A stretch of DNA of 64,000 bases from Thalassovita aquimarina (GCF_018219815.1 NZ_JADMKU010000015.1:40183-104182); one strand, 5' to 3'; shown: positions 18,146 to 27,159, counted from the stretch's first letter. Notes: generated by a model not told the origin, from the letters alone. A program made the numbers and translations.

Positions 18146-19924
18146 TCAGAGCGGCCAAATCAACGGGATCAGCGCCGAGGCGAGGATTCCCATGCTTAGG
18201 TTCAGCGGAATGCCCACCCGCAGGAAATCGGTGAACTTGTACCCGCCCGGCCCGTAGACCAGCATGTTGGTCTGATACCCGATCGGGGTGGCGAAACTGC
18301 AGGACGCCGCCACCATCACCGCCACCACCAAGGGGCGCGGGTCGATCCCCATCGCACCGGCCAGCCCGATGGCGATCGGCGTCACCACCACGGCCACCGC
18401 GTTGTTCGACACCATTTCGGTCAGCACCGAGGTCAGCAGGTAGATGCCCCAGATGATCAGGAACGGCGGCAGGCCGGTCAGGTGGGGCGCCACCGCGTCA
18501 ACGATCAGCGCCACCGCCCCGGTATGATCCAGCGCCGCCCCGATCGCCAGCATGGCAAAGATCAGCGCCAGCAACCTGCCGTCGATAAAGGAAAAAGCCT
18601 CGTCAGAATCGATGCATCGGGTGACCAGGACCACGCCGACCGCGATCATCGCCAGGTACAGGATCGGCGCCACGCCCAGGCCCGCCAGCACCACCACCGA
18701 CAACAGCGCGATCACCGCCAGCGGCGCGTGCCCCCGGCGGAAGGCACGCGCGGACGGGTGGCTCACATCGACCATTTCCATGTCGCGGGCGAGGCGCTGA
18801 ATGTCCTCGGGCGCGCCTTCCAGCAGCAGGGTATCGCCGACCCGCACCACCAGTTCGTCGAGCTGCAGGCCAATATTCTGGTTCCGCCGATGCACCGCGA
18901 GCGGGTAAACGCCATAGCGGCGGCGCAGACGCAGCGACCCCAGCGACCGCCCGACCATCTTGCACCCCGGCGTGATCAGCACCTCGACGGTGGAGGTTTC
19001 CACTGCGCCGACCTGGTCCAGCCGCTTCAGGCTTTTGTCGCGCTGCAGGCTCAGAAGTTCGGTCATCTGGGTGCGCAGGACGACCCGGTCGCCGACCTGC
19101 AGCCTGACGTCCTTGAGATTGCGCCGCAGCGACGTGTCGCCGCGGATCACGTCGATTAGCCGCACGCCTTCGCGCTTGAACAACTGCACACCCAGCACTT
19201 CGCGCCCGATCAGGTTGGATTCGGGCGGGATCACCGCCTCGGTAAAGAATTTCATCTTCGAGCGGTCCGACAGCATCGAGGCCATCGAGGTCCGGTCAGG
19301 TATCAATTTGCGCCCGAAAAGCAGCAGGTAGATCATCCCCCAGGCCACCAGCGCAACCGCCAGAGGCGTGACTTCGAAAATGGAGAAGCCTTTCATCCCC
19401 TGTGCCCGCGCCACCCCGTCGACAAGCAGGTTGGTCGAGGTTCCGACAAGCGTCAGAGTGCCGCCGATGATCGCCGCGTAACTGAGGGGTATCAACAGCT
19501 TGGACGACGACACCCCCATCGTGCGGGACAGTTGCACGAAGACCGGGATCATCACCACCACCACCGGCGTGTTGTTCATGATCGCCGAGGCGACCACCAC
19601 CACCGCCAGCAGCATCGCCAGCGCTATCTTCGGACTTTTCTGCGCCTTGCGGTCGGCCGCGGCGGTGAAGGCGTCCAACGCCCCGGTGCGCACCAGCGCC
19701 CCCATCACGATGAACATGGCGGCAATGGTCCAGGGGGCGGGGTTCGATAGCACCTCCAGCCCCGCTTCGTACGGCAGCAGCCCCAGCACGAGCAACACCG
19801 CAACGCCGGTAATCGCCACCACCTCGGTGGGCAGCACTTCCTTGACGAATAGGATGAACATCCCCAGCACGACGCACAGGGTCAACACGGCCTGTCCGGT
19901 CTGGGACAACTCAATCAGCAGCAT
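18146..19924 (-). CDS. SLC13/ArsB-type permease with TrkA-C domains
   Basis: A 592-residue inner-membrane transporter. The N-terminal half (to about residue 205) and the C-terminal half (from about 400) carry hydrophobic helices of the divalent anion/Na+ symporter fold, with MNNTPVVVVMIPVF and VSNNAVAVVVTPIAIGLAG as the paired re-entrant motifs. Between them lie two TrkA-C (RCK-C) modules, seen in REGVRLIDVIRGDTSLRRNLKDVRLQVGDRVVL-like text. This architecture is found in YfbS-like proteins, some linked to sulfate uptake. The substrate cannot be decided from the sequence. Confidence 0.88.
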   Translation of the reverse strand: MLLIELSQTGQAVLTLCVVLGMFILFVKEVLPTEVVAITGVAVLLVLGLLPYEAGLEVLSNPAPWTIAAMFIVMGALVRTGALDAFTAAADRKAQKSPKIALAMLLAVVVVASAIMNNTPVVVVMIPVFVQLSRTMGVSSSKLLIPLSYAAIIGGTLTLVGTSTNLLVDGVARAQGMKGFSIFEVTPLAVALVAWGMIYLLLFGRKLIPDRTSMASMLSDRSKMKFFTEAVIPPESNLIGREVLGVQLFKREGVRLIDVIRGDTSLRRNLKDVRLQVGDRVVLRTQMTELLSLQRDKSLKRLDQVGAVETSTVEVLITPGCKMVGRSLGSLRLRRRYGVYPLAVHRRNQNIGLQLDELVVRVGDTLLLEGAPEDIQRLARDMEMVDVSHPSARAFRRGHAPLAVIALLSVVVLAGLGVAPILYLAMIAVGVVLVTRCIDSDEAFSFIDGRLLALIFAMLAIGAALDHTGAVALIVDAVAPHLTGLPPFLIIWGIYLLTSVLTEMVSNNAVAVVVTPIAIGLAGAMGIDPRPLVVAVMVAASCSFATPIGYQTNMLVYGPGGYKFTDFLRVGIPLNLSMGILASALIPLIWPL

Positions 19925-20047
19925 TCAGATCCGCTCGCTTGGTGACAATCCGCGGCAGTTTCGCCCAGCACGCGGGCCACAACAAGGGCTTTGTCACGGC
20001 ACAGCGCAACACGACACCGCGTCGTCACCGCAATGCCATACAGCCGT

Positions 20048-20860
20048 TCAAAGCCCGGCCTGCTGCAGCCGCCCGCCCTGCCGGATCATCCGGATGTCGG
20101 TCGCCCGGCCCGTCCTGTCGTCGGTTTCGATGAAAACGCCCGACAGGGTGGCTTCGTCCAGCGCCGGAGTGAAGCGCTCTTTCGGCATGCCGGTGACGAA
20201 GCGGCGCATCGGTTCGGCCTTTTCCATGCCGATGACGCTGTTGTAATCGCCGCACATGCCGGCATCGCTCAGCAATCCGGTGCCGCCCGGCAGAATCTGC
20301 GCATCGCCGGTGGGCACGTGGGTGTGGGTGCCGACCACCAGGCTGGCGCGGCCGTCGCAGAAATGGCCCATGCCCATCTTTTCGCTGGTCGCCTCGCAAT
20401 GCATGTCGACGATCGCCGCCTGCACCGCACCGCCCAGAACGTGCTGGCGCAGCACGGAGTCAATGGCGGAAAACGGATCGTCGAAGGCGCGTTTCATGAA
20501 CACGTTGCCCAGAACCTGCGCCACCAGAACCTTGCGGCCGCGATGGTCGGTGAACACCCGGTGGCCGCGTCCCGGCGCGCCCTTGGCAAAATTGATCGGG
20601 CGAATGAGGCGCGGTTCGCCCTCGATGAATCTCAGCATGTCCTTCTGATCGAAGGCGTGATCGCCCAGCGTCACGCAATCGGCCCCGGCATCGAAAAGCA
20701 GTTTCGCATGACCACCCGACAAGCCCATGCCGCCAGTGGCGTTCTCGCCGTTGACCACGACGAAATCCAGCCGCCATTCTTCACGCAAGCGCGGCAGGTT
20801 TTCACTCACGGCGCGCCGGCCCGCGCGCCCCATCACATCGCCTAGGAATAGAATTCTCAT
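20048..20860 (-). CDS. YmdB-like metallophosphoesterase (TIGR00282)
   Basis: A 270-residue calcineurin-fold phosphodiesterase. Metal-binding motifs are in order: MRILFLGDVMGRAGRRAV, VVVNGENATGG, TLGDHAFDQKDML, MHCEATSEKMGMGHF and VVGTHTHVPTGDAQILP. The Bacillus homologue YmdB degrades cyclic nucleotides and affects biofilm and motility choices. It lies downstream of the 5-formyl-THF cyclo-ligase gene on the same strand, a frequent alphaproteobacterial pairing. A two-hairpin repeat lies between them. It is cytoplasmic and of normal family length. Confidence 0.92.
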   Translation of the reverse strand: MRILFLGDVMGRAGRRAVSENLPRLREEWRLDFVVVNGENATGGMGLSGGHAKLLFDAGADCVTLGDHAFDQKDMLRFIEGEPRLIRPINFAKGAPGRGHRVFTDHRGRKVLVAQVLGNVFMKRAFDDPFSAIDSVLRQHVLGGAVQAAIVDMHCEATSEKMGMGHFCDGRASLVVGTHTHVPTGDAQILPGGTGLLSDAGMCGDYNSVIGMEKAEPMRRFVTGMPKERFTPALDEATLSGVFIETDDRTGRATDIRMIRQGGRLQQAGL

Positions 20861-20923
20861 ACCGCTTGCCTAGGCCGCCGCGCGGAAAGGTGCAAGAGAC
20901 AGGACGCAAATCCGGTTTCTTCC

Positions 20924-20935
20924 GGGTTCGAATCC
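20924..20935 (+). other. isolated tRNA T-arm-like sequence
   Basis: GGGTTCGAATCC resembles a tRNA T-loop with two or three stem pairs, but no acceptor, D or anticodon arm can be built around it. It may be chance or an old tRNA-derived scar between two genes. Confidence 0.25.
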
Positions 20936-20955
20936 TACCACCGGGGGCGCTTGGG

Positions 20956-21004
20956 GGGGGCGCTGCCCCCGTCGTGGCAAGCCACGACTCCCCCGGGATA
21001 TTTT
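20956..21004. repeat. two-hairpin intergenic repeat, copy A
   Basis: GGGGGC-GCT-GCCCCC (20956-20970) is followed directly by the perfect 8-bp hairpin GTCGTGGC-AA-GCCACGAC (20971-20988), then the conserved tail TCCCCCGGGATATTTT. It begins 15 bases past the cyclo-ligase stop. A near-identical copy lies at 40044-40093, also at a gene 3' end. Confidence 0.8.
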
Positions 21005-21018
21005 CAAAAAGGAGAAAA

Positions 21019-21573
21019 TCAGAAGCTGAGGACACCCTGTTCAGTGACGATCATGTCGAGCGGCTGATCGGTGGCTTCGAGCGGCAGGCCCTCAGCCTCT
21101 TGCGCGGCATATGCAAAACCGATGGCCAGCACCGGACCGTTGGCGCGCAGGATTTCCAGCGTGCGGTCGTAGAAACCGCCGCCATAGCCGAGCCGGCCGC
21201 CGCGCCGGTCGAAGGCGACGAGCGGCACGATCATGATTTCGGGGGTGATGAAATCCTCCCGCGCCGGAATCTCGGCGCCGAACGGACCCTTGATCATTGC
21301 GCAGCCCGGTTCCCAGCGGGAAAATTTCAACGGCAGGCCCGCGCCCTGGATGACCGGCAAGCCGACGGGTCCGTAAGCGGCGGCTTCCGCCATTGCCGGC
21401 AGCGGGCTGATTTCGGTGCGGATCGGCATGTATCCCGACAGCGGGACCCCACGATAGCCGGCGATGACTTCCGACAGGAAGGAGGCGCTGCCGGACAGAC
21501 CGGCCTCGTGCGCGGCCTTGCGGCGGGCGAAGGCAGCCTTGCGCGCCGCCGCTTTCTGTTCTGTCAGATCCAT
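21019..21573 (-). CDS. 5-formyltetrahydrofolate cyclo-ligase
   Basis: A 184-residue enzyme that converts 5-formyl-THF to 5,10-methenyl-THF with ATP, recycling folate. The family hallmarks are SGYMPIRTEISP, IMIVPLVAFDRRGGRLGYGGGFYDRTLE (phosphate and metal loop) and the C-terminal DMIVTEQGVLSF. The ATG at 21573 shares its first base with the mgtE stop (TGATG), so it is translationally coupled to mgtE. In many proteobacteria 6S RNA lies just upstream of this gene; that slot is absent here because of the overlap. Confidence 0.92.
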   Translation of the reverse strand: MDLTEQKAAARKAAFARRKAAHEAGLSGSASFLSEVIAGYRGVPLSGYMPIRTEISPLPAMAEAAAYGPVGLPVIQGAGLPLKFSRWEPGCAMIKGPFGAEIPAREDFITPEIMIVPLVAFDRRGGRLGYGGGFYDRTLEILRANGPVLAIGFAYAAQEAEGLPLEATDQPLDMIVTEQGVLSF

Positions 21574-22970
21574 CACATCAACACCCATGCTGCGAGTCCA
21601 AGGAAGGCGTAGAAACCCACCACGTCAGTCACCGTGGTCACGAAAGGCCCGGAGGCGAGCGCCGGGTCGATCCCCGCCCGGTCGAGCGCCATCGGGATCA
21701 CGATCCCGCCAAGGGCCGCAGCGACCTGGGTGCCCAGCATCGCCAGCGCGATCACCAGCGCCAGCATCGGCACGCCGAACCAAAAGGCGGCGACCAGCGC
21801 CATCAGGCAGCCGAAGATCACCCCGTTGACCGCGCCCACGGAAACTTCCCGCAGCACCACCCGCATCGCGTTCTGCGCGGTCAGGTCGCGGGTGGCCAGC
21901 GCCCGCACCGTCACCGTCATCGTCTGGGTGCCGGCATTGCCGCCCATCGAGGCGACGATCGGCATCAGCACCGCCAGCGCCACCATCTGGTTGATGGTTT
22001 CGGCGAACACCCCGATGACAAGCGAGGCGAGGATCGCGGTCAGCAGGTTGACGAACAGCCACAGCGCCCGGCCCTTCGCGGCCTCGAAGATGGTGTCGGT
22101 CAGGCTTGCCTCGTCGCCGACACCGGCGAGGCGCAGGATGTCTTCCTCGTGTTCCTCGTCAAGCACTGTCATCGCGTCGTCGATGGTGATAACCCCGACC
22201 AGCCGGTTGCTTTCATCGACCACCGGGGCGGAAATCAGGTGATACTGGTTGAACGCATAGGCGACATCGGCTTCGTCCTGCAGCACCGGAAAGACCTGGA
22301 ACACGTCCTCGACGATCTCGGTCAGCTTGGTGTTTCGGCGCGAGCTCATCAGCTTGCCCAGCGTCACGTTGCCCTTGGGGTGCATGCGCGGATCGACCAG
22401 CACAACGTGGTAGAACTGTTCCGGCAATTCCTCGGCCCGGCGCAGGAAATCGATCGCTTCACCCACGGTCCAGTGTTCCGGCGCCACCACCACTTCGCGC
22501 TGCATCAGGCGCCCGGCAGAGGTTTCGGGATAGGTCAGCGCCTGTTCGACCGCGACCCGGTCGGCATCTTCCAGCGCGCCGAGGATGGCTTCCTGCTGCG
22601 GTTCGTCGAGGTCCTCGACAAGGTCGACCACGTCGTCCGATTCCAGGTCCCGAACCGCATCGGCCAGGACATCGGGTCGCAGGATGGCGATGATTTCCTC
22701 GCGCAGGCCTTCTTCGAGTTCCGACAGGATTTCGCCGTCGAATTCACGGTCGTAAAGCCGCACCAGCCGGCAGCGGTCATAGGTGTTGAGCTGTTCCAGA
22801 AGGTCGGCGATGTCGGCCGCGTGCAGCGGTTCCATCAGTGCGATCAACTTGGCCTGATCGTTGGCGTCCACGGCGTAGAGGATCGCGGCGATATCGCGGC
22901 GCTGCAGGCTGTAATCGCCTTCGGTCAGGCCGTCGGAATGCGTGTCATTGTGATCGAATTCGTCGCTCAT
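21573..22970 (-). CDS. mgtE: magnesium transporter MgtE
   Basis: A 465-residue Mg2+ channel-transporter. An acidic N-domain of leucine-rich helices (for example LMEPLHAADIADLLEQL and DDVVDLVEDLDEPQQEAIL) is followed by two CBS domains (about residues 140-265). The five-helix pore domain holds MPIVASMGGNAGTQTMTVTVRALATRDL, the conserved pore segment. The cytosolic domains sense intracellular Mg2+ and close the pore. I chose the ATG at 22970 because AAGGGGGGG lies upstream. No Mg2+ riboswitch is recognisable in the 118-base leader. Confidence 0.95.
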   Translation of the reverse strand: MSDEFDHNDTHSDGLTEGDYSLQRRDIAAILYAVDANDQAKLIALMEPLHAADIADLLEQLNTYDRCRLVRLYDREFDGEILSELEEGLREEIIAILRPDVLADAVRDLESDDVVDLVEDLDEPQQEAILGALEDADRVAVEQALTYPETSAGRLMQREVVVAPEHWTVGEAIDFLRRAEELPEQFYHVVLVDPRMHPKGNVTLGKLMSSRRNTKLTEIVEDVFQVFPVLQDEADVAYAFNQYHLISAPVVDESNRLVGVITIDDAMTVLDEEHEEDILRLAGVGDEASLTDTIFEAAKGRALWLFVNLLTAILASLVIGVFAETINQMVALAVLMPIVASMGGNAGTQTMTVTVRALATRDLTAQNAMRVVLREVSVGAVNGVIFGCLMALVAAFWFGVPMLALVIALAMLGTQVAAALGGIVIPMALDRAGIDPALASGPFVTTVTDVVGFYAFLGLAAWVLM

Positions 22971-23088
22971 GCCGCCCCCCTTCGCCTTTTTCATCTCTTA
23001 GCGGAAGCTGCTTCAAGGAAACAATGGGGGATTGGCGATTTACCCTCCTTTTTGGTCAGAATAATGTGGCGGGGAAAGGAATTTGCAT

Positions 23089-24405
23089 ATGACGCAAGAC
23101 ACGTTGCTGATCGGGCAGACACTGGGATTCGCGGGAAATCCGTTCGAGGCGGGCGTCGAGGCGGCACGGCATGACGGCCGCGGCGGCGTATTGATCCGCG
23201 CAGGCCGGATCGCCGAAACCGGCCCGGCCGATTCGCTGCGGCAGGCGCACCCGCAGGCGCAGGTCACCGATTACGGCAAGGGGCTGATCATGGCGGGTTT
23301 CATCGACCCGCACGTGCATTATCCGCAGACCGGGATCATCGCCAGCTGGGGCAAGCGGCTGATCGACTGGCTCAACAGCTACACCTTCCCCGAGGAAATG
23401 CGCTTCGGCGATCCCGCCTATGCCACTGAGATCGCAGGCCGCTACCTGGACCTGACGCTGGCCCATGGCACCACCACGGTGGCGAGTTACTGCACCATCC
23501 ACCCCGAAAGCGTGGATGCGTTCTTCACCGCCGCGCAGGCGCGCGGGCAACGGGTGGTGGCGGGCAAGACCTGCATGGATCGCGACACCGCGCCGGACGG
23601 ACTGCGGGACAGCGCGCGATCGGCCTATGACGACAGCAAGGCGTTGCTGGAAAAATGGCACGGGGTGGAGCGGCTGAGCTATGCGATCACGCCGCGGTTT
23701 TCGCCGACCTCGACGCCGGAGCAGTTGCAGGCGCTTGGCGCGCTTTGGGCCGAACACCCCGATTGCCTGATGCAGACACACCTGTCGGAACAGGTCGACG
23801 AAATCGAATGGGTAAAATCGCTTTACCCGCAGGCGCGCGATTACCTGGACACCTACGAAGCCTACGGGCTGCTGCGCGAGGGCGGGCTTTACGGCCACGC
23901 GATCCACCTTGAGGAGCGCGAAAAGGACCGGTTGAAAGAGGTCGACGCGTCGCTGATCCATTGCCCGACCTCGAACACGTTCATCGGCTCGGGCCTGTTT
24001 GACATGGCCGGGCTGATGGCAGCGGGGCACCGGATCGGCCTGGCCACCGATACAGGCGGCGGGTCGAGCTTTTCGATGCTGCGGACGATGGCGGCGGCCT
24101 ATGAGATCGGCCAGTTGCGCCATAACCCGATCCACCCGGCGCAATTGCTGTGGCTGGCCACCGCCGGGTCGGCGTGCAGCCTGCGGATGGACGATAGGAT
24201 CGGCAATCTGGCACCGGGAATGGAGGCCGACCTAGTGGTTCTGGATCTCGAATCGACCCCGGACATCGCACAGCGGGCGGCACGGGCCGATGACATCTGG
24301 GAAGCGGTGTTCCCCACCATCATGATGGGCGATGACCGGGCGGTGACGGCGACCTGGGTTGCCGGCGATCAGACGCAGGGACCGCCCAGCGTCATCACCC
24401 AGTAA
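23089..24405 (+). CDS. guaD: guanine deaminase
   Basis: A 438-residue amidohydrolase that converts guanine to xanthine. It has GFIDPHVHYPQTGIIASWG (HxH zinc motif), QTHLSEQVDEIEWVKSLYP, the histidine in LYGHAIHLEE, IHCPTSNTFIGSGLF, and the metal aspartate in LATDTGGGSSFSMLRTM. These are specific to guanine deaminase. The ATG at 23089 is preceded by GGGGAAAGGA. The last 37 bases overlap, tail to tail, the end of the convergent CAP-domain gene. The nearby 8-oxoguanine deaminase suggests a purine salvage and detoxification island. Confidence 0.95.
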   Translation: MTQDTLLIGQTLGFAGNPFEAGVEAARHDGRGGVLIRAGRIAETGPADSLRQAHPQAQVTDYGKGLIMAGFIDPHVHYPQTGIIASWGKRLIDWLNSYTFPEEMRFGDPAYATEIAGRYLDLTLAHGTTTVASYCTIHPESVDAFFTAAQARGQRVVAGKTCMDRDTAPDGLRDSARSAYDDSKALLEKWHGVERLSYAITPRFSPTSTPEQLQALGALWAEHPDCLMQTHLSEQVDEIEWVKSLYPQARDYLDTYEAYGLLREGGLYGHAIHLEEREKDRLKEVDASLIHCPTSNTFIGSGLFDMAGLMAAGHRIGLATDTGGGSSFSMLRTMAAAYEIGQLRHNPIHPAQLLWLATAGSACSLRMDDRIGNLAPGMEADLVVLDLESTPDIAQRAARADDIWEAVFPTIMMGDDRAVTATWVAGDQTQGPPSVITQ

Positions 24406-24848
24406 CCGTTGTATTCGCTGATGCCGAACCGGATGTATTTCCGGTTCAGCATGTTCTTGCGGTGCCCCCGCGACGCCATCCAGCCGGCCATCACCTTTGC
24501 CGCCGAGCGATAGCCCTTGGCGATGTTTTCCGCCGTCGAGGCACGGCAGTAGCCGGCGGCCCGCATGCGATCGCGGGATTTTTTGCCATCGGGGCTTTGA
24601 TGCGCGAAATAGTTACGGTTGGCCATGTCCCGTGCATGCGCTGCCGCTGCCCGGTTGAGCTTGGAATCCGGCTGCAGCGCTCCCAGCCCGCGCTTTGCCC
24701 GTTCCGCGTTCAGCAGTGACGTCACGGTGGCCACGACGGAGGCATTCGCGGCTTCGGCGCGCGATACCTGCCCGGCCGGCAATTCCACCGCGCCCGAAGC
24801 CATCAGCCCCGCCAGGGCGACCAATACGATCAATCTGCGCCGCAGCAT
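24369..24848 (-). CDS. secreted CAP-domain (SCP/PR1) protein
   Basis: A 159-residue exported protein with a signal sequence (MLRRRLIVLVALAGLMASG, cleavage probably after SRAEA) and a CAP domain. The domain shows LLNAERAKRGLGAL, LNRAAAAHARDMANRNYFAHQSPDGKKSRDRMRAAGY, ENIAKG and GWMASRGHRKNMLNRKYIRFGI. These supply the His-Glu cavity residues of the family. Bacterial CAP proteins are extracellular or periplasmic, and their activities are mostly unknown. Two cysteines (YCRAS and the penultimate C) may form a disulfide. The gene end overlaps guaD by 37 bases. Confidence 0.88.
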   Translation of the reverse strand: MLRRRLIVLVALAGLMASGAVELPAGQVSRAEAANASVVATVTSLLNAERAKRGLGALQPDSKLNRAAAAHARDMANRNYFAHQSPDGKKSRDRMRAAGYCRASTAENIAKGYRSAAKVMAGWMASRGHRKNMLNRKYIRFGISEYNGYWVMTLGGPCV

Positions 24849-24861
24849 CCGCGACCTCCTG

Positions 24862-26208
24862 TCATGCCATCAGCGCCGACAGTAACCGCTGCTGCGCCCG
24901 CAGGGTATTCTCCATCTGAATAGTCAGCAGATTACCGCCACGCACCACCTGTCGCGCCTCGACGAAGAGATCGCGAACCCGTGTCGGACCGGCCAGGAGC
25001 AGTGCTGCGGGGTCCCAGCTGCCGGCGCTTTCGATGCCGGTGACATCCCAGATGGCAATATCGGCGCGCTTGCCCACGGCGATCCGGCCACAATCGGGCC
25101 GACCCAGCACGTCGGCGCCGCCACGGGTGGCAATTTCCAGCGCCTCGCGGGCGCTCATCGCGTCGGCACCATTGGCCACCCGCTGCAGCAGCATTGCCTG
25201 CCGCGCCTCGGTTATCAGGTTGCCGCTGTCATTGCTTGCCGACCCGTCGACACCCATCGCCACCTTCACCCCGGCATCGCGCATCGCGCGCACCGGCGCG
25301 ATGCCGGAACCAAGCCGGCAGTTGGAACAGGGGCAATGGGCGACACCGGTGGCGGAACGTGCGAACAGATCGATTTCCCGCCCGTCCAGCTTCACGCAAT
25401 GGGCATGCCATACGTCCGAACCGGTCCAGCCCAGATCCTCGGCGTACCGACCCGGTCGGCAGCCGAATTTTTCCAGTGAATAGGCGATGTCCTCGTCGTT
25501 TTCAGCCAGATGCGTGTGCAGCATCACGCCCTTGTCGCGCGCCAGCAGCGCGGCGTCGCGCATCAATTCGCGGCTGACCGAAAACGGCGAACAGGGGGCG
25601 ACGCCGACCCGGCACATCGATCCCTCTGACGCGTCGTGGAACCGGTCGATGACGCGGATGCAGTCGTCGAGAATGGCCGCCTCGCGTTCGACCAGGCTGT
25701 CGGGCGGCAAGCCGCCATCGCTTTCGCCGATGCTCATCGCGCCGCGGGTCGGATGAAAGCGCAACCCGATTTCCGCCGCCGCCTCGATCGTGTCGTCGAG
25801 CCGCGCGCCGTTGGGATAGAGATACAGGTGGTCGGAACTGAGCGTGCAGCCCGACAGCGCCAGTTCCGCCAGCCCAATCTGGGCCGAAACGCGCATTTCC
25901 TCGGGGCCGAAGCGGGCCCAGATCGGGTACAGCGTCTGCAGCCAGCCGAACAGCAACGCGTCCTGCCCGCCCGGCACCGCGCGGGTCAGCGTCTGGTACA
26001 GGTGGTGATGGGTGTTCACCAGTCCCGGCGTCACCACGCAGCCCGTGGCCAGAACGAGTTCGCCACGCTGCGGCAGGTTTTGCCCGATCTCGGCAATCAC
26101 GCCGTTTTTCAGGTGAATATCGGCGCCGCGCAATTCGCGGCGGTCGTCATCCATGGTCAGGATGGTGTCGGCATTTCGGATGGTGAATTCGGTCACGTCG
26201 GTCCCCAC
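24862..26208 (-). CDS. 8-oxoguanine deaminase-like amidohydrolase
   Basis: A 448-residue subtype-III amidohydrolase. Zinc and substrate motifs are TPGLVNTHHHLYQTLTRAVP, SSDHLYLYPNGA, HTHLAENDEDI, HAHCVKLDG, and GVDGSASNDSGNLI. The triple histidine and SDHLYLYP are typical of 8-oxoguanine deaminases such as Pa0142, as opposed to atrazine hydrolases. The frame starts at GTG 26208; an in-frame GTG 12 bases later is an alternative. Together with guaD across the CAP gene it may clear oxidised and normal guanine, but the two are on opposite strands and not one operon. Confidence 0.85.
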   Translation of the reverse strand: MGTDVTEFTIRNADTILTMDDDRRELRGADIHLKNGVIAEIGQNLPQRGELVLATGCVVTPGLVNTHHHLYQTLTRAVPGGQDALLFGWLQTLYPIWARFGPEEMRVSAQIGLAELALSGCTLSSDHLYLYPNGARLDDTIEAAAEIGLRFHPTRGAMSIGESDGGLPPDSLVEREAAILDDCIRVIDRFHDASEGSMCRVGVAPCSPFSVSRELMRDAALLARDKGVMLHTHLAENDEDIAYSLEKFGCRPGRYAEDLGWTGSDVWHAHCVKLDGREIDLFARSATGVAHCPCSNCRLGSGIAPVRAMRDAGVKVAMGVDGSASNDSGNLITEARQAMLLQRVANGADAMSAREALEIATRGGADVLGRPDCGRIAVGKRADIAIWDVTGIESAGSWDPAALLLAGPTRVRDLFVEARQVVRGGNLLTIQMENTLRAQQRLLSALMA

Positions 26209-26302
26209 ACACAGTTTGGCCCCTTTCGGTGTGTGTGGAACATGCGCGACAGAAAGGGGCGAAGGACTCGCGCTGCGCCGCTAAAGTGCCAGATCGGGGG
26301 AT

Positions 26303-27109
26303 TTATTCAAGCGGAACGCGCGACAGGATTTCCAGCGCTTCGGCGTGCTGCTGCTTGGAGGCGGCGGCGAGCACCCGGCCGCCCTGATCCGCCGGGCCGC
26401 CCTGCCAGTCGGTGACGATGCCGCCGGCGGCCTCGATCACCGCGATCGGCGCCTGGATGTCGTAATTGGAAAGCCCCGCCTCGATCACCAGATCGACCTG
26501 ACCGGCAGCGACAAGCGCGTAGGCATAGCAATCCATGCCATAGCGGGTCAGCTTGGCCTTCTCTGCAACCTGCTGAAATCCCAGCATTTCCGCGTTGGTC
26601 CCGACTTCCGGGAATGTGGTGAACAGGATCGCTTCCGACAGCGGGCGATCGGACCGGGCGGCAAGCGCCGCTTCGCCGCGCGGCCCCGTCATCCTTGCGA
26701 TGCCAAGCCCGCCTTCGAACCTTTCACCGGTATAGGGCTGATCGATCAGACCGTAGATCGGGCCGGTATCGTCCGATACCGCGATCAGAACGCCCCAGGT
26801 CGGTGTGCCGCTCATGAAACCGCGGGTGCCATCGATCGGGTCGATCACCCAGGAAAGGCCGCTGCTGCCTTCCTTGGTTCCGAATTCCTCCCCCACGATG
26901 GCATCGGCGGGGCGGCGGACGGCCAGTATGTCGCGCATCACCTGTTCGGCGGCACGATCAGCGGCGGTCACCGGATCGAATCCCGACGAAAGCTTGTTGT
27001 CGGCATCCAGGTCGGGCGAGCGGAAATGGGGCAGAATCACCTCACGCGCGGCATCTGCCAGCGCGTGGGCGGTTTCGATCACATTTTTCGCGTCCGTATT
27101 GTCGGTCAT
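26303..27109 (-). CDS. inositol-monophosphatase-family phosphatase, HisN type
   Basis: A 268-residue Mg2+-dependent phosphatase. The metal-binding motifs are AIVGEEFGTKEG, WVIDPIDGTRGFMSGTPTWG and SNYDIQAPIAVIEAAGG. The first two carry the Glu and DPIDGT ligands, and the last is the usual C-terminal aspartate site. The compact form with FDPVTAADRAAEQVMR matches bacterial histidinol-phosphatases of the HisN class. Other family members act on inositol phosphate or 3'-phosphoadenosine. Histidine biosynthesis is the best guess, but there is no his gene nearby to confirm it. Confidence 0.85.
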   Translation of the reverse strand: MTDNTDAKNVIETAHALADAAREVILPHFRSPDLDADNKLSSGFDPVTAADRAAEQVMRDILAVRRPADAIVGEEFGTKEGSSGLSWVIDPIDGTRGFMSGTPTWGVLIAVSDDTGPIYGLIDQPYTGERFEGGLGIARMTGPRGEAALAARSDRPLSEAILFTTFPEVGTNAEMLGFQQVAEKAKLTRYGMDCYAYALVAAGQVDLVIEAGLSNYDIQAPIAVIEAAGGIVTDWQGGPADQGGRVLAAASKQQHAEALEILSRVPLE

Positions 27110-27159
27110 GTGTCCCCCACGCAGCGTCGCCGCATGGGTAACTCAGGTCCATGCGGCAC

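Noticed and set aside
20924..20935. A tRNA gene around GGGTTCGAATCC
   Set aside because: Only a T-loop-like segment is present. No acceptor pairing, anticodon arm or CCA context can be drawn, so it is listed only as a weak site.
20861..21018. 6S RNA next to the 5-formyl-THF cyclo-ligase gene
   Set aside because: 6S RNA often lies upstream of this gene, but here its start overlaps mgtE. The downstream gap holds a two-hairpin repeat without the long 6S bubble structure.
22971..23088. Mg2+-sensing riboswitch before mgtE
   Set aside because: The 118-base leader shows no recognisable M-box or similar conserved structure, and it is shared with the divergent guaD promoter.
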